Source of the DNA: Rhodobacterales bacterium
GTDB taxonomy: Bacteria; Pseudomonadota; Alphaproteobacteria; Rhizobiales; Stappiaceae
Reading direction: 5' to 3'
NCBI GenBank assembly: GCA_008107755.1
Contig: VIRH01000087.1
Coordinates: 124,001 to 188,000 of the forward strand
DNA: 64,000 nt
A program made the translations under genes and the position numbers. Position 1 is the first letter of the stretch, and each line of letters opens with the position of its first letter. Under the pieces are notes generated by a model, which saw nothing but the letters and a program-made list of their open reading frames with translations, searched no databases and had not been told where the DNA came from. Below are positions 6,225 to 15,164 of this stretch, piece after piece.

Positions 6225-8471
6225 TTATTGCGGAAGGGCGTAAACGGCAATCTGATCGCCAACCTTCGGCTTCAGGATGGAATTGCCGCCGGATATGAAG
6301 GCGACATATTGGCGCCCCTTGTACTCGTAGACAGCCGGGTTCGCGACCACCGGAGCCTCCATCTGATCGGACCAAAGCTCCTCGCCGGTCTTCAGATCAT
6401 AGGCACGCACCTTTTCATCCATCGTTGCCCCGATGAAGATGATGCCGCCCCGCGTCACGGCAGGACCACCAATGGTGGGCGAGCCCATGCTGTCTGGCAT
6501 GAAGAAGCCGTATTTCTGGGAAGACCCGATGGGCCTGCGCCACTTCACGTCGCCAGTATGCATGTCCAGTGCGACGAGTTCGCCGAAGGGCGGCTTCCAG
6601 CACGGCATGCCGAGCCAGTTCATGGCGTTGTGCAGCCCCATGCCGTAAGGCGCTCCCTCCTGCGGGTAGAGCCCGTTCTCGTTGCCAGAACCACCGGACT
6701 GCTTGTTGTATTCCTCGCGAGGATAAAGCTTCACGTACTGGACCACATGCGACGTGTTGACGACGGCGGTCTGGCTCTCCGGATCGAAGGCGACCCCGCC
6801 CCACTGCACACCGCCGGCGGAATCGGGATAGGTCAACGCGCCCTCGCCCTTCGTCGTAGGAGGCGTGTACATTCCCCTGTATTCGAGGTTGTCGAAGAGC
6901 TCACTGCACTCACCGAACCCGACCATATCAGCGATCGGCCAGACCTCTGGCTTCTCGGACTGGTCGAGCAGCGGCGCCGGTTTGGTCGGGAACGGCTGCG
7001 TCGGTGCGTAGTACTCGCCGTCCACAGTGCCGTCACCGGCCGGGACCGGACGTTCCTCGATAGGCCAGACGTCCTCTCCGGTCTCCCGGTTGACGACGAA
7101 CAGAAAGCCCATTTTCGTTGCCTGCATCAGGGCCGGAATGGTCTTTCCGTCGACATCGATATCCATCAACGTCGGAGCCGAATTGATATCGTAGTCCCAG
7201 ATGTCGTGATGAACCCACTGGCGGGACCAGACAACTTCGCCCGTATCAAGGTCCAGCGCCGTCGTGGAGGTGGCATAGGGAATTTCTTCCGTGCGGTTCC
7301 CGCCCCAGTAGTTGGGCGATGGAGAAGCAACAGGAAGGTAGACCATGTTCAGGCCTTCATCGACCGACATGTGCGTCCACACATTTGCGGTGCCTGTTTT
7401 CCTGCGAATGTTCTCGGGCAAGGTCTGAAAGGCCCACTGCATTTCGCCGGTCTGCGGATCAAGCGCGAACACCGCGCCGGGAGGCGCTTCCGCATAGGCC
7501 CAGTCCTTGCCGGCCCAGCCGAGAATGAGATGATTGCCGGCAACTGTCGGCGGCTGCAGCAGAGACAGAGGGAAGCGATCGTTGACCGTATTCCACTGGT
7601 TGACGTCCAGCGCACCGTTTTCGCCGAAACGGCTGCAGGCCTTTCCGGTGTCGGCATCGACCGCGAAGAGCTGGGCGTCCATGGTGCCGATATAAACGAT
7701 TTTCAGGCAATCCTCGCCAGCGACCGGCTTCGGGTTTTCCCAATAGGCAACACCCCTGTTCTTGAGGGCAGGCTGCGTCAGAGGTTCAAGAGCGGAATCG
7801 GTCGAAAAGGACCACTTTTCCTCGCCTGTCGCGGGATCCAGGGCGAGGATCCTGTAGAAGGGCGTGCCGATGTAAAGCGTATCGTTCGCGAAGATCGGGG
7901 TCGCCGACCAGACGGTGGCGGCAAGATTGCCCGAGCCGTCGGAAAGATCGCCCGTGTGGACCTCCCAGACCTTTTCCAGCTTGTCGACGTTGCTCGTGGT
8001 GATCTGGTCAAGGGGAGAATATTTCTGCGCGTTCGGCTGACCGTGGAACCCGTCCCAAACGGCCTTTTCAGGCACCAGCGGAATGTCGCTGCGCGTCCTC
8101 TTTTCAAGATTGTAGGTCGGATCGGTCACGCCTGGAAAGACGTCCTCCTTGGGAGCAGCCGTTTGCGCGGATGTCTCTGCGGATGCCGCTGCCTCTCCAT
8201 CGCTCTGCGCGGTCCCGGCGCTCTCCGCTCCGCCATCATTCTCCGCGTTTCCTGCGTTCTCGGCCTCTCCTGCGCTCTGCGTGTCGCTGTCTGGAAGCGG
8301 CATCGCCTGGGGGGCAGCAGCACCGTCGGGTGTAACCTCTTCTTGCGTCTGCCCCGTCTGGCCGTCTTCGGGGACGGCCTGCGGCGTATCTTGCGCATAG
8401 ACGGTGCCGGAAAGTGTGACCATCGCGGTGGTCATGAGCGCGGCGGTGAGGGTGAGATGACGTGGCCTCAT
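6225..8471 (-). CDS. sldA: PQQ-dependent membrane polyol dehydrogenase large subunit, SldA-like
   Basis: A 748-residue quinoprotein with a signal peptide ending near AQD (residues 1-26), then an acidic, Ala/Glu/Thr-rich low-complexity linker to about residue 115, then an eight-bladed propeller. Repeated tryptophan-docking segments such as ALDPATGEEKWSF, ALDLDTGEVVWSRQW and AYDLKTGEELWSDQ are visible. Members of this glucose/polyol dehydrogenase family oxidise sugars or polyols in the periplasm and reduce ubiquinone. Here the membrane part is a separate upstream gene whose stop overlaps this ATG (ATGA), the arrangement of Gluconobacter SldAB. The substrate (glycerol, sorbitol, other polyol or glucose) cannot be fixed from sequence. 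I saw no pqq biosynthesis genes in the window. Confidence 0.8.
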   Translation of the reverse strand: MRPRHLTLTAALMTTAMVTLSGTVYAQDTPQAVPEDGQTGQTQEEVTPDGAAAPQAMPLPDSDTQSAGEAENAGNAENDGGAESAGTAQSDGEAAASAETSAQTAAPKEDVFPGVTDPTYNLEKRTRSDIPLVPEKAVWDGFHGQPNAQKYSPLDQITTSNVDKLEKVWEVHTGDLSDGSGNLAATVWSATPIFANDTLYIGTPFYRILALDPATGEEKWSFSTDSALEPLTQPALKNRGVAYWENPKPVAGEDCLKIVYIGTMDAQLFAVDADTGKACSRFGENGALDVNQWNTVNDRFPLSLLQPPTVAGNHLILGWAGKDWAYAEAPPGAVFALDPQTGEMQWAFQTLPENIRRKTGTANVWTHMSVDEGLNMVYLPVASPSPNYWGGNRTEEIPYATSTTALDLDTGEVVWSRQWVHHDIWDYDINSAPTLMDIDVDGKTIPALMQATKMGFLFVVNRETGEDVWPIEERPVPAGDGTVDGEYYAPTQPFPTKPAPLLDQSEKPEVWPIADMVGFGECSELFDNLEYRGMYTPPTTKGEGALTYPDSAGGVQWGGVAFDPESQTAVVNTSHVVQYVKLYPREEYNKQSGGSGNENGLYPQEGAPYGMGLHNAMNWLGMPCWKPPFGELVALDMHTGDVKWRRPIGSSQKYGFFMPDSMGSPTIGGPAVTRGGIIFIGATMDEKVRAYDLKTGEELWSDQMEAPVVANPAVYEYKGRQYVAFISGGNSILKPKVGDQIAVYALPQ

Positions 8472-8827
8472 GCGTAGGCCCTCCTGTGAGAATTGTCCGG
8501 CAGGGCCATATCGGCAACCAGGCCGACAAGTACGATCGCCATCGCGGCGATCAGCCACCACTCGTGAAGAAAATAGCCCGCGAGCGCGGTCAGCACCGCT
8601 CCCAGCACCGAGAGTGAGCGCAGGATCCCCAGAAGCACGCCATGTCGACTGACGAACATCAGCGCGCCCGCGCCAGTCAGCAGGACACACGCGACAATGA
8701 CGAGACCGGCCCCGAAGGTTCCCGTGACGCCGGTCAGCGGAGCGAAATAATTGTAAAGGGTGATGACGAGACCGGCGAGGGACCCGGCAAGCATGAGAAT
8801 GAGACCTGGATAGTTCAGGCGGGACAT
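8468..8827 (-). CDS. sldB: Membrane anchor subunit of PQQ dehydrogenase, SldB-like
   Basis: A 119-residue protein with four hydrophobic segments (roughly residues 7-27, 37-57, 65-83 and 89-107), matching in size and topology the N-terminal membrane domain of Gcd-type enzymes and the separate SldB subunit. It would anchor the periplasmic quinoprotein and pass electrons to ubiquinone. A strong AAGGAGG lies 8 bases before the ATG at 8827. Its TGA overlaps the start of the downstream large subunit, so the two are probably made in fixed ratio. Confidence 0.75.
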   Translation of the reverse strand: MSRLNYPGLILMLAGSLAGLVITLYNYFAPLTGVTGTFGAGLVIVACVLLTGAGALMFVSRHGVLLGILRSLSVLGAVLTALAGYFLHEWWLIAAMAIVLVGLVADMALPDNSHRRAYA

Positions 8828-9188
8828 CGGTATCCTCCTTGAGGCGATGCAATGGAAAAGGATTTGCCAGGACTCCAGCGAGAGTCCACGATGGCGCCTC
8901 GGTCATGTCGGCCTTGGAAGGGCGTTTCGTGATTGGGAGAAAATCCGGCATGGGACTGAAGATCGACTGTGAGGTACCTCCGGATGGGTCCGAAAAATTG
9001 TCAAAACCTGCTTGAGCAGGAATTCCTCTACCCGATGCCTTAACGCACGACCCGGCAGGAGGTTCCATCGTAATCTCTCCGAATTGCTTTTACCGGAGCA
9101 ATCAATCCCGGCGCGGATCAACTCAAACCTTGAAGCCCTCGGTCCACGCTCTTAAAAGAAAAGCCAAACACGACAGGAGTGAGCCACG
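8828..9188. other. Intergenic region, no gene recognised
   Basis: These 361 bases separate the divergent sldB-like and hlyU-like genes and should hold both promoters. Short open frames are present on both strands, but none has a convincing ribosome site or protein-like composition. A small inverted repeat GGACTC-N6-GAGTCC occurs around 8870-8887. Nothing else stands out. Confidence 0.4.
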
Positions 9189-9482
9189 ATGCTCGGAAAC
9201 ATGTTCAAGTCTCTTTTCGGCGGCTCCGGCGAGAGCAAGGAAAAGAGCGCCTCCCCGGTCGAGACCGTCGACCACGAAGGATACACGATCATCGCCGAGC
9301 CCCGGCCCGCCGGAGGACAGTGGCAGGTCGCCGGTCGGATAGAGAAAACCGAGGGTGACGAGACCCGCGTCCATACCTTCATTCGTGCCGACACGCTGCC
9401 TGATCAGGACAGTGCCGCGAACGAGATGATCCGAAAGGCGAAAATGATGATTGACCAGCAACGGGATACGCTATTCGATTGA
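9189..9482 (+). CDS. HlyU family protein
   Basis: A 97-residue soluble protein matching the HlyU family: the central segment VDHEGYTIIAEPRPAGGQWQ followed by VAGRI and the C-terminal helix with MIRKAKMMIDQQ are typical. In Vibrio HlyU is described as a regulator of haemolysin expression, but short alphaproteobacterial members like this are unstudied and the regulator name may not reflect their job. GGAGTGAGCC precedes the ATG. The gene stands alone before pgsA with a 136-base gap. Confidence 0.8.
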   Translation: MLGNMFKSLFGGSGESKEKSASPVETVDHEGYTIIAEPRPAGGQWQVAGRIEKTEGDETRVHTFIRADTLPDQDSAANEMIRKAKMMIDQQRDTLFD

Positions 9483-9618
9483 GCCGACGGCCCCTCGCCC
9501 CTCGCCCCTCTCCCGCTGCGCGATATCTTCCGGAGTGACGTTTTGCGAACCGGCCAGAAGAGAGGTGCACTCTCCCGGCCCTGCCCACGGCACAATAGTG
9601 TGAATTTCGAAAGCCGAC

Positions 9619-10191
9619 ATGAAACGTAACGTTGTTCTGAGCCTGCCCAACCTCCTGACATACGGGCGCATTCTGGCGGTGCCTGCTGTGTCCGCCTGCT
9701 TTTATTTCGAAGGAACGACCCCGCGCTGGATCGCGCTCGGCCTGTTCATTCTCGCGGCGATAACCGATTTCTTCGACGGCTATCTGGCACGCGCCTGGCA
9801 GCAGCAGTCCGCGCTCGGCCGGATGCTGGATCCGATCGCCGACAAGCTGCTCGTTTCGGTCAGTCTTCTCATGCTTGCGGCGGACGGGACGATCGGAAAC
9901 TGGTCGCTCGCAGCCGCAATCATCATCCTGTGCCGAGAGATCCTGGTATCGGGGCTGCGAGAATTCCTGGCCGAGTTGCAGGTAAGCGTCCCCGTGACAA
10001 AGCTCGCGAAATGGAAGACAACGGTTCAGCTCATTGCCATCGCTTTCCTTCTCGCCGGACCGGCCGGAGACATGGTTTTCACCTACACGACCCTGATCGG
10101 CTTGATCGCATTGTGGGTCGCTGCCACACTGACCCTATATACGGGCTACGATTATTTTCGGGCCGGCATCGGGCACCTGATCGCCGAATAG
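9619..10191 (+). CDS. pgsA: CDP-diacylglycerol--glycerol-3-phosphate 3-phosphatidyltransferase
   Basis: A 190-residue integral membrane enzyme of the CDP-alcohol phosphatidyltransferase family that makes phosphatidylglycerophosphate for phosphatidylglycerol and cardiolipin. The catalytic signature DG-x2-AR-x8-G-x3-D-x3-D is present as DGYLAR followed by GRMLDPIADK. The N-terminal LPNLLTYGRI motif and about five hydrophobic helices agree. It is followed by moaD and moaE on the same strand, a common order in Hyphomicrobiales. Confidence 0.95.
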   Translation: MKRNVVLSLPNLLTYGRILAVPAVSACFYFEGTTPRWIALGLFILAAITDFFDGYLARAWQQQSALGRMLDPIADKLLVSVSLLMLAADGTIGNWSLAAAIIILCREILVSGLREFLAELQVSVPVTKLAKWKTTVQLIAIAFLLAGPAGDMVFTYTTLIGLIALWVAATLTLYTGYDYFRAGIGHLIAE

Positions 10192-10243
10192 GCGTTGCGC
10201 AGGCGCCGTCTCTCGGCCGGTTCGCCCATCATCGAGAGGTCTC

Positions 10244-10495
10244 ATGAATATCCGCTATTTCGCCTGGGTGCGTGAACGGGTCGGCATCGAAGAGGAAACG
10301 ATCGAGGTTCCCGGGCATGTCGAAACGGTTGCCGATCTGATCGCCCATCTGAAATCCATCGATGAAAACCACGCCTCGGCCTTCGAGGAAGAAGATGCTA
10401 TCCGGGTCGCTCTCGACCAGTTTCACGTCGAGCAGGACGCCCTTGTGGCCGGCGCCCGGGAAGCCGCGTTCTTTCCTCCGATGACCGGCGGCTGA
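10244..10495 (+). CDS. moaD: Molybdopterin synthase sulfur-carrier subunit
   Basis: An 83-residue ubiquitin-fold protein ending in the required Gly-Gly (PPMTGG), whose C-terminus is adenylated and thiocarboxylated to donate sulfur to precursor Z in molybdenum cofactor synthesis. The start MNIRYFAWVRERVG is typical of MoaD. The stop is 3 bases before the moaE start, so the two subunits are co-translated. Confidence 0.95.
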   Translation: MNIRYFAWVRERVGIEEETIEVPGHVETVADLIAHLKSIDENHASAFEEEDAIRVALDQFHVEQDALVAGAREAAFFPPMTGG

Positions 10496-10498
10496 GCG

Positions 10499-10957
10499 AT
10501 GACCATCACACCGCGCGTGCGGGTTCAACTCGAGAATTTCGACGCAGCGGAGGAATCCCTTCGGCTGAGCGCCGGACGGCTCGACGTCGGTGCCATCGTC
10601 ACCTTTACCGGCCTGTGCCGCGACGAAGCCGGCACCCTCAGTGCCCTTGAACTTGAACATTATCCCGGCATGGCGGAAGCGGAGCTGAACCGGATCTCGA
10701 CAGAGGCGGCAGAACGCTGGCCACTGACCGGCCTTACCGTGATCCATCGCTACGGGCGCATCGCACCGGGTGAAAACATCGTCCTTGTCGTTGCCGCTTC
10801 TTCCCACCGGCGCGCAGCCTTCGAGGCAGCGGACTTCCTGATGGACTTCCTCAAGACCCGAGCGCCCTTCTGGAAGAAGGAGCATTTCATCTCGGGCAAG
10901 GAAGGGTCATGGGTGGACGCGAAGGCCGGTGATGACAGCGATGCCGCACGCTGGTAA
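10499..10957 (+). CDS. moaE: Molybdopterin synthase catalytic subunit
   Basis: A 152-residue partner of MoaD. Recognisable blocks are the VGAIVTFTGLCRD segment, ALELEHYPGMAE, the IHRYGRIAPGE motif and the C-terminal FLKTRAPFWKKEHF, which carries the conserved lysines near the active site. It converts cyclic pyranopterin monophosphate to molybdopterin with MoaD-thiocarboxylate. It is the last gene of the pgsA-moaD-moaE group. Confidence 0.95.
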   Translation: MTITPRVRVQLENFDAAEESLRLSAGRLDVGAIVTFTGLCRDEAGTLSALELEHYPGMAEAELNRISTEAAERWPLTGLTVIHRYGRIAPGENIVLVVAASSHRRAAFEAADFLMDFLKTRAPFWKKEHFISGKEGSWVDAKAGDDSDAARW

Positions 10958-11068
10958 CAACAGGGGCTGGCTCTCAACAGTTTTACAATCTTCAGGCGCA
11001 TACACTCTGAATGCACCTTCACTCCTCCAGCGCCAACTGCTCCCGCCTTTCGAATTGGTTCCAGACCT

Positions 11069-12364
11069 GTGAAACACACCAACGACATTTCCGACGACCC
11101 CGCCTCATCCGCCCCAAGGCATGCCGCCCACGGACGCCAGGAAGTGCTGCGCGATCCGGGAATTCCATTTGCCGAGTTCGTTGCCATAATCGCCATGATC
11201 ATGGCCCTCAATGCGATGGCTATCGACGTGATGCTTCCGGCCTTGCCAGCAATTGGTGATGCTCTTGACATCATTGAGGAAAATCACCGCCAACTCATTC
11301 TGCTGACGTATCTCTTGGGCTTTGGGGGCGGACAGCTTTTCTTTGGTCCGGTGACTGATGCCTTCGGGCGGAGGCGCGTCCTCATCGGAGGCCTTGTGGT
11401 CTACAGTCTGGCAAGTGTCGGCGCCATGTTCGCAATGGACCTCGAAACCCTGCTTTTCGCCCGGGTCCTTCAGGGAATCGGCTGTGCCGCGGCCCGTGTC
11501 ACCGCCCTGTCCACCGTTAGAGACTGCTATACCGGACGCCGTATGGGCAAGGTCATGTCGCTGGTCATGATGGTGTTCATGGCCGTTCCCGTCATCGCCC
11601 CTTCGGTCGGTCAGGCTGTCCTGCTTGTTGCCGGCTGGCACTGGATCTTCACGCTTCTGATGGTGTCCGGCGTCGCCATGGTCGCCTGGACGAGCCTCAG
11701 GCTGCCCGAAACTCTGGCGGTGGAAAAAAGGCGGCCAATGGTGGCCGCAACCATCACAAGCGCCTACATGACGGCGCTCAAGACCCGGGCCTGCCTCGGC
11801 TATACGGTCGGAACGGCGTTCATTTTCGGTGGCCTGTTCTCGTTCCTCGCCATGTCGCAGCAGATCTTCGTCGACGTCTTCGGCCTCGGCAATCTGTTCC
11901 CGGTCGTCTTTGCGGTCATCGCCGTCACCATGGCGTTCGCATCCTTCATGAATGCCCAGCTGGTGGAGGCCATCGGCATGCGGCGACTGTCCCATGCCGC
12001 CGCAGTCTTCTACACCGGCATCGGCGCCCTGATCTGGATTTTCGCGGCCACCGGATACGAGAACTTCTGGGCCTTCCTGATCCTGGCCACGTTGATCATG
12101 ATGACCTTCGGCTTCCTGGGCGCAAATTTCAATGCCATGGCGATGGAACCGCTCGGCGATATCGCCGGAACCGCCTCCTCCGTCATCGGCTTTATCAGCA
12201 CCCTTGGCGGTGCCATCTTCGGCTACCTTATGGGCCAGCAGTTCGATGGCACCACACAGCCGCTCGGGATGGCCTATACGGTCTATGGCCTGTGCGCGAT
12301 CGGCTGCATCCTCTACGCCGAGCGCGGGCGCATGTTCCACGCGCTGGAAAGAAACGGCGACTGA
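11069..12364 (+). CDS. Bcr/CflA-type MFS multidrug efflux transporter
   Basis: A 431-residue major-facilitator protein with 12 predicted membrane helices after a 35-residue soluble N-terminus. The MFS loop 2-3 motif appears as FGPVTDAFGRRRVLIGG and motif C-like glycine/proline residues follow in helix 5. The helix 1 segment NAMAIDVMLPALPAIG is characteristic of the Bcr/CflA drug-export group. The chosen start is a GTG; no strong Shine-Dalgarno is visible. The substrate is unknown. It lies alone between moaE and the convergent MDR gene. Confidence 0.85.
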   Translation: MKHTNDISDDPASSAPRHAAHGRQEVLRDPGIPFAEFVAIIAMIMALNAMAIDVMLPALPAIGDALDIIEENHRQLILLTYLLGFGGGQLFFGPVTDAFGRRRVLIGGLVVYSLASVGAMFAMDLETLLFARVLQGIGCAAARVTALSTVRDCYTGRRMGKVMSLVMMVFMAVPVIAPSVGQAVLLVAGWHWIFTLLMVSGVAMVAWTSLRLPETLAVEKRRPMVAATITSAYMTALKTRACLGYTVGTAFIFGGLFSFLAMSQQIFVDVFGLGNLFPVVFAVIAVTMAFASFMNAQLVEAIGMRRLSHAAAVFYTGIGALIWIFAATGYENFWAFLILATLIMMTFGFLGANFNAMAMEPLGDIAGTASSVIGFISTLGGAIFGYLMGQQFDGTTQPLGMAYTVYGLCAIGCILYAERGRMFHALERNGD

Positions 12365-12424
12365 TCCGGCAGACGGAGCGGGACCAGCACGGCCTCGCTC
12401 CGTCTGCCGCCTGTCTGTTGTCTG

Positions 12425-13498
12425 TTAACCTCCAACCCTGATCCCGATCTTGCCCACATGGGCCTTCCCGAGAAACGCCTCTTGGGCTGACCTCAGATCC
12501 TCGAGGGCAAACGTCTCGGCCACCACCGGGCGGATTTCGCCCCGCTCGATATACCCCACGAGGTCTGTGAAGATATTACCGGACTGGTAGGTGCTGCCCA
12601 TAAGCGTCAGGTCGCGCAGATACAGCGTTCGCAGATCCAATTCGACGATCGGTCCGGCAATCGCCCCGGCGGCAACATAGCGTCCGTGATCGCGCAGAGC
12701 ATCGATCAATTCCGGCCAACGCTCACCACCGACCAGGTCAAGAATGACGTTAAAACTGTGAGCTGGTGGGACATCGTCGCGGTAGATGACCTCATCCGCC
12801 CCGAGTTCCCGCAGCTTATCTGCCTTGCCCCGGCTCGTCACGACCGTCACATGTGCTCCCCTGCGCTTTGCAAGCTGGATCGCCGCGGCTCCGACCCCGC
12901 CGGAGGCACCGGTCACCAGCACGCGCTCTTCCCCCAGACCGGCTCGCTGGACCATCCCTTCCGCGGTCGAGAAGGCGCAAGGGAAGGATGCCAGTTCGAC
13001 ATCGCTCAGGTCAGACGTGATGGCGATTGCATCCCTGGAGCGCGCCGTCGTGCATTGCGCGAACGCCCCGTTCCGCTCCGAGCCGAAGGTTATCACGCTG
13101 CGGCTGCCATCCGGGGCCGAAGTGGGTATCTGGACCCGCACGAGCACCCGTTCACCGATGCGCCCGGAAGACACCCCGTCGCCCACGGCAACGATCTCGC
13201 CGCAGCAGTCCGCTCCCTGGATCAGCGGAAAAGCCAGAGGGTTGCCTGTCCAGCTTCCCTCCGTGTCCGCTCCATCACCATAGCCGGCATTGGCGCCCGC
13301 AGCGGTGTCGCCCCGAACTGCCTTGGAGTACCAGCCGGTCCGCGTGTTCACATCGGTGTTGTTGACCGCAGAGGCTCCGACCCGCACCAGCACTTCGCCA
13401 TTTGCTGGCTTCGGCACCGGAACGTCCGTGCGCCAGACCAGTTTCTCCAGCCCACCATGACCGGTCAGCACCATTGCGCCCATTGTTTCGACAGCCAT
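12425..13498 (-). CDS. Medium-chain (quinone oxidoreductase-like) alcohol dehydrogenase family protein
   Basis: A 357-residue MDR-superfamily enzyme from ATG 13498 (GGGAG upstream; a GTG 18 bases earlier is also possible). The N-terminal GroES-like domain includes GADCCGEIVAVGDGV; the NAD(P)-binding Rossmann segment is VTGASGGVGAAAIQLAKRRG. The four structural-zinc cysteines of classical alcohol dehydrogenases are absent, so it is closer to quinone oxidoreductase or enoyl reductase types. It is divergent from a TetR gene, with twin operators between them, so it is likely the target of that repressor and may handle a reactive electrophile. Confidence 0.85.
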   Translation of the reverse strand: MAVETMGAMVLTGHGGLEKLVWRTDVPVPKPANGEVLVRVGASAVNNTDVNTRTGWYSKAVRGDTAAGANAGYGDGADTEGSWTGNPLAFPLIQGADCCGEIVAVGDGVSSGRIGERVLVRVQIPTSAPDGSRSVITFGSERNGAFAQCTTARSRDAIAITSDLSDVELASFPCAFSTAEGMVQRAGLGEERVLVTGASGGVGAAAIQLAKRRGAHVTVVTSRGKADKLRELGADEVIYRDDVPPAHSFNVILDLVGGERWPELIDALRDHGRYVAAGAIAGPIVELDLRTLYLRDLTLMGSTYQSGNIFTDLVGYIERGEIRPVVAETFALEDLRSAQEAFLGKAHVGKIGIRVGG

Positions 13499-13518
13499 TT
13501 TCGAGCCAGCTCCCACTT

Positions 13519-13562
13519 GTAGAATAATCTTTCTACTTGCGAATGTAGAATGATTATTCTAC
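13519..13562. promoter_or_regulatory. Twin TetR operator, GTAGAA-N6-TTCTAC twice
   Basis: Two copies of the same palindrome GTAGAA-N6-TTCTAC lie at 13519-13536 and 13545-13562, with centres 26 bases apart, in the 74-base gap between the divergent MDR and TetR genes. The second extends to 9-base arms (ATGTAGAAT/ATTCTACAT, 13543-13564). Position and symmetry are as expected for TetR-family autoregulation with control of the neighbouring enzyme. Binding is inferred. Confidence 0.75.
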
Positions 13563-13572
13563 ATCGTCAACC

Positions 13573-14082
13573 ATGAGTGAAATTCAGGAAAAGATTGCCT
13601 CGGGTCTGGAAAGACACTTTGCCGAGCGCGGCTTCGCGGAGCCGAGCGTTCCAGAGCTGCGCGATGCCGCCGGTGTGAGCCTCAGGACGCTCTATAAATA
13701 CACGCCGTCGCGCAGCGAGATGGTCTATGCCGCTCTCGAACACCGGCATCGACGCTATCTGGAGGAGCTGTTTGCAGATCTGCCGACAGAGCAGCAGAAA
13801 GTCCCGGCTGCCCTCATTGATCGGGTCGCCGGCTGGATGAGGACACAAGCTTCTCACGGGTGTCTTTTTCATGCAGCAGTGGCAGCCGCTCCCGAAGATG
13901 CACGTCTCATGGCTCTTTTGAAGGATCACAAGGCACAAGTCGCCGAACGGGCCGCCGCGGTAGCCGGCATACCCGGACGCGAGATCGAGCTCACGCTCAT
14001 TCTTGAAGGGCTCACACAGACCTTTCCGCTTTACGGAGAAGCGACCGTCATCCGCGCCAAGCAGCTTGCAGCGACGCTATGA
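13573..14082 (+). CDS. TetR/AcrR family transcriptional regulator
   Basis: A 169-residue repressor. The N-terminal helix-turn-helix is residues about 8-53, with PSVPELRDAAGVSLRTLYKY as the recognition region; the rest is a helical ligand domain, short for the family. It starts 10 bases after the twin palindrome at 13519-13562 and is divergent from the MDR oxidoreductase, so it probably represses itself and that enzyme until a ligand binds. A bidirectional terminator follows. Confidence 0.88.
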   Translation: MSEIQEKIASGLERHFAERGFAEPSVPELRDAAGVSLRTLYKYTPSRSEMVYAALEHRHRRYLEELFADLPTEQQKVPAALIDRVAGWMRTQASHGCLFHAAVAAAPEDARLMALLKDHKAQVAERAAAVAGIPGREIELTLILEGLTQTFPLYGEATVIRAKQLAATL

Positions 14083-14109
14083 CCAAGGCAGAAACAATCT
14101 GAAAACAAA

Positions 14110-14134
14110 AAAAGGCGGGCCAGGCCCGCCTTTT
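14110..14134. terminator. Bidirectional terminator between tetR and ilvE
   Basis: Perfect 10-base arms AAAAGGCGGG (14110-14119) and CCCGCCTTTT (14125-14134) around a 5-base loop, with A and T runs on both sides. It sits between the convergent tetR (plus) and ilvE (minus) genes. Confidence 0.85.
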
Positions 14135-14155
14135 CCGTTCGAATGCCGATACTGA

Positions 14156-15058
14156 TCAGCCGGCAGCCGTTTTCAGCGTCGGCACGTTCGGCCGCACGGC
14201 CGCGTCGTAATCTTCCATCAGCGTCTTGATGATATCGCCGACCACGAACTGGTTTCCTGCGATTTCGGACACGGGGGTAACTTCCGCCGCAGTGCCCGTG
14301 ACAAAGCACTGTTCGAAGCTCGAGAGCTCGTCCGGCATGATCGCCCGCTCGATGACTTCGATACCACGGTCCTTTGCAAGTCCGATCACCGTCTGGCGCG
14401 TGATGCCGTTCAGGAAGCAATCCGGCGTCGGCGTGTGGATCTTGCCATCCTTGATGAAGAAGACGTTCGCGCCGGTTGCCTCGGCAACCTGACCACGCCA
14501 GTCAAGCATCAGGGCATCGGCATATCCCTTGGACTCTGCCGCATGCTTGGAAATGGTGCAGATCATGTAAAGACCGGCGGCCTTCGCCTTGTAGGGCGCG
14601 GTTCTCGGATCCGGGCGGCGATAATCGGCCATGTCGAGACGGATGCCCTTCAGCCGTTCTTCAGGCTTGAAGTAGCTCGGCCACTCCCAGGCAGCGATGG
14701 CAAGGTGGATCGTGTTGTGCTGCGCGGAGATGCCCATCATCTCGCTGCCGCGCCAGGCAACGGGTCGGATATAGGCATCGACCAGATTCATGCGCGCCAG
14801 CGTTTCTTCCTTGGCTGCGTTGATCTGTTCCGCCGTCCAGGGGATCTCGAACCCCAGCATGTCTGCCGAGGCAAGCAGCCGCTCGGTATGTTCCTCGGAT
14901 TTGAAAATACGACCGCCGTAGGCTCTTTCGCCTTCGAAAACGCTGCTGCCGTAATGCAGGCCGTGGCTCAGCACATGCAGCTTGGCGTCCGACCAGGGCA
15001 CGAAGGTGCCGTCGTACCAGATGTCACCACTGAGCTGATCAAAGGGCGTTCCAGCCAT
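14156..15058 (-). CDS. ilvE: Branched-chain amino acid aminotransferase
   Basis: A 300-residue fold-type IV PLP aminotransferase catalysing the last step of valine, leucine and isoleucine synthesis and the first of their breakdown. The start region (IWYDGTFVPWSDAKLHVLSH), the PLP-lysine region (APYKAKAAGLY) and the VAEATGANVFFIKDGKIHTP segment are characteristic. A GGGAGA site precedes the ATG. It is a single-gene unit ending at the bidirectional terminator. Confidence 0.95.
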   Translation of the reverse strand: MAGTPFDQLSGDIWYDGTFVPWSDAKLHVLSHGLHYGSSVFEGERAYGGRIFKSEEHTERLLASADMLGFEIPWTAEQINAAKEETLARMNLVDAYIRPVAWRGSEMMGISAQHNTIHLAIAAWEWPSYFKPEERLKGIRLDMADYRRPDPRTAPYKAKAAGLYMICTISKHAAESKGYADALMLDWRGQVAEATGANVFFIKDGKIHTPTPDCFLNGITRQTVIGLAKDRGIEVIERAIMPDELSSFEQCFVTGTAAEVTPVSEIAGNQFVVGDIIKTLMEDYDAAVRPNVPTLKTAAG

Positions 15059-15164
15059 TATTCATCTCCCGCTCGCTCTTCTGAGCGTATTTTGTCTTCG
15101 GACAACAGCCGGTGAACAGCGCCGGATCCCTGCGCTTTTTTCACTGCTGTATGTTTTGCACAGC

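Noticed and set aside
6228-8477. A 749-codon plus-strand open frame opposite the PQQ dehydrogenase
   Set aside because: It mirrors a clear quinoprotein on the minus strand; long antisense frames are expected in GC-rich codon-biased DNA and its product resembles no protein family.
8903-9121. A 72-codon minus-strand frame in the sldB-hlyU gap
   Set aside because: No ribosome site and no protein-like features; probably chance.
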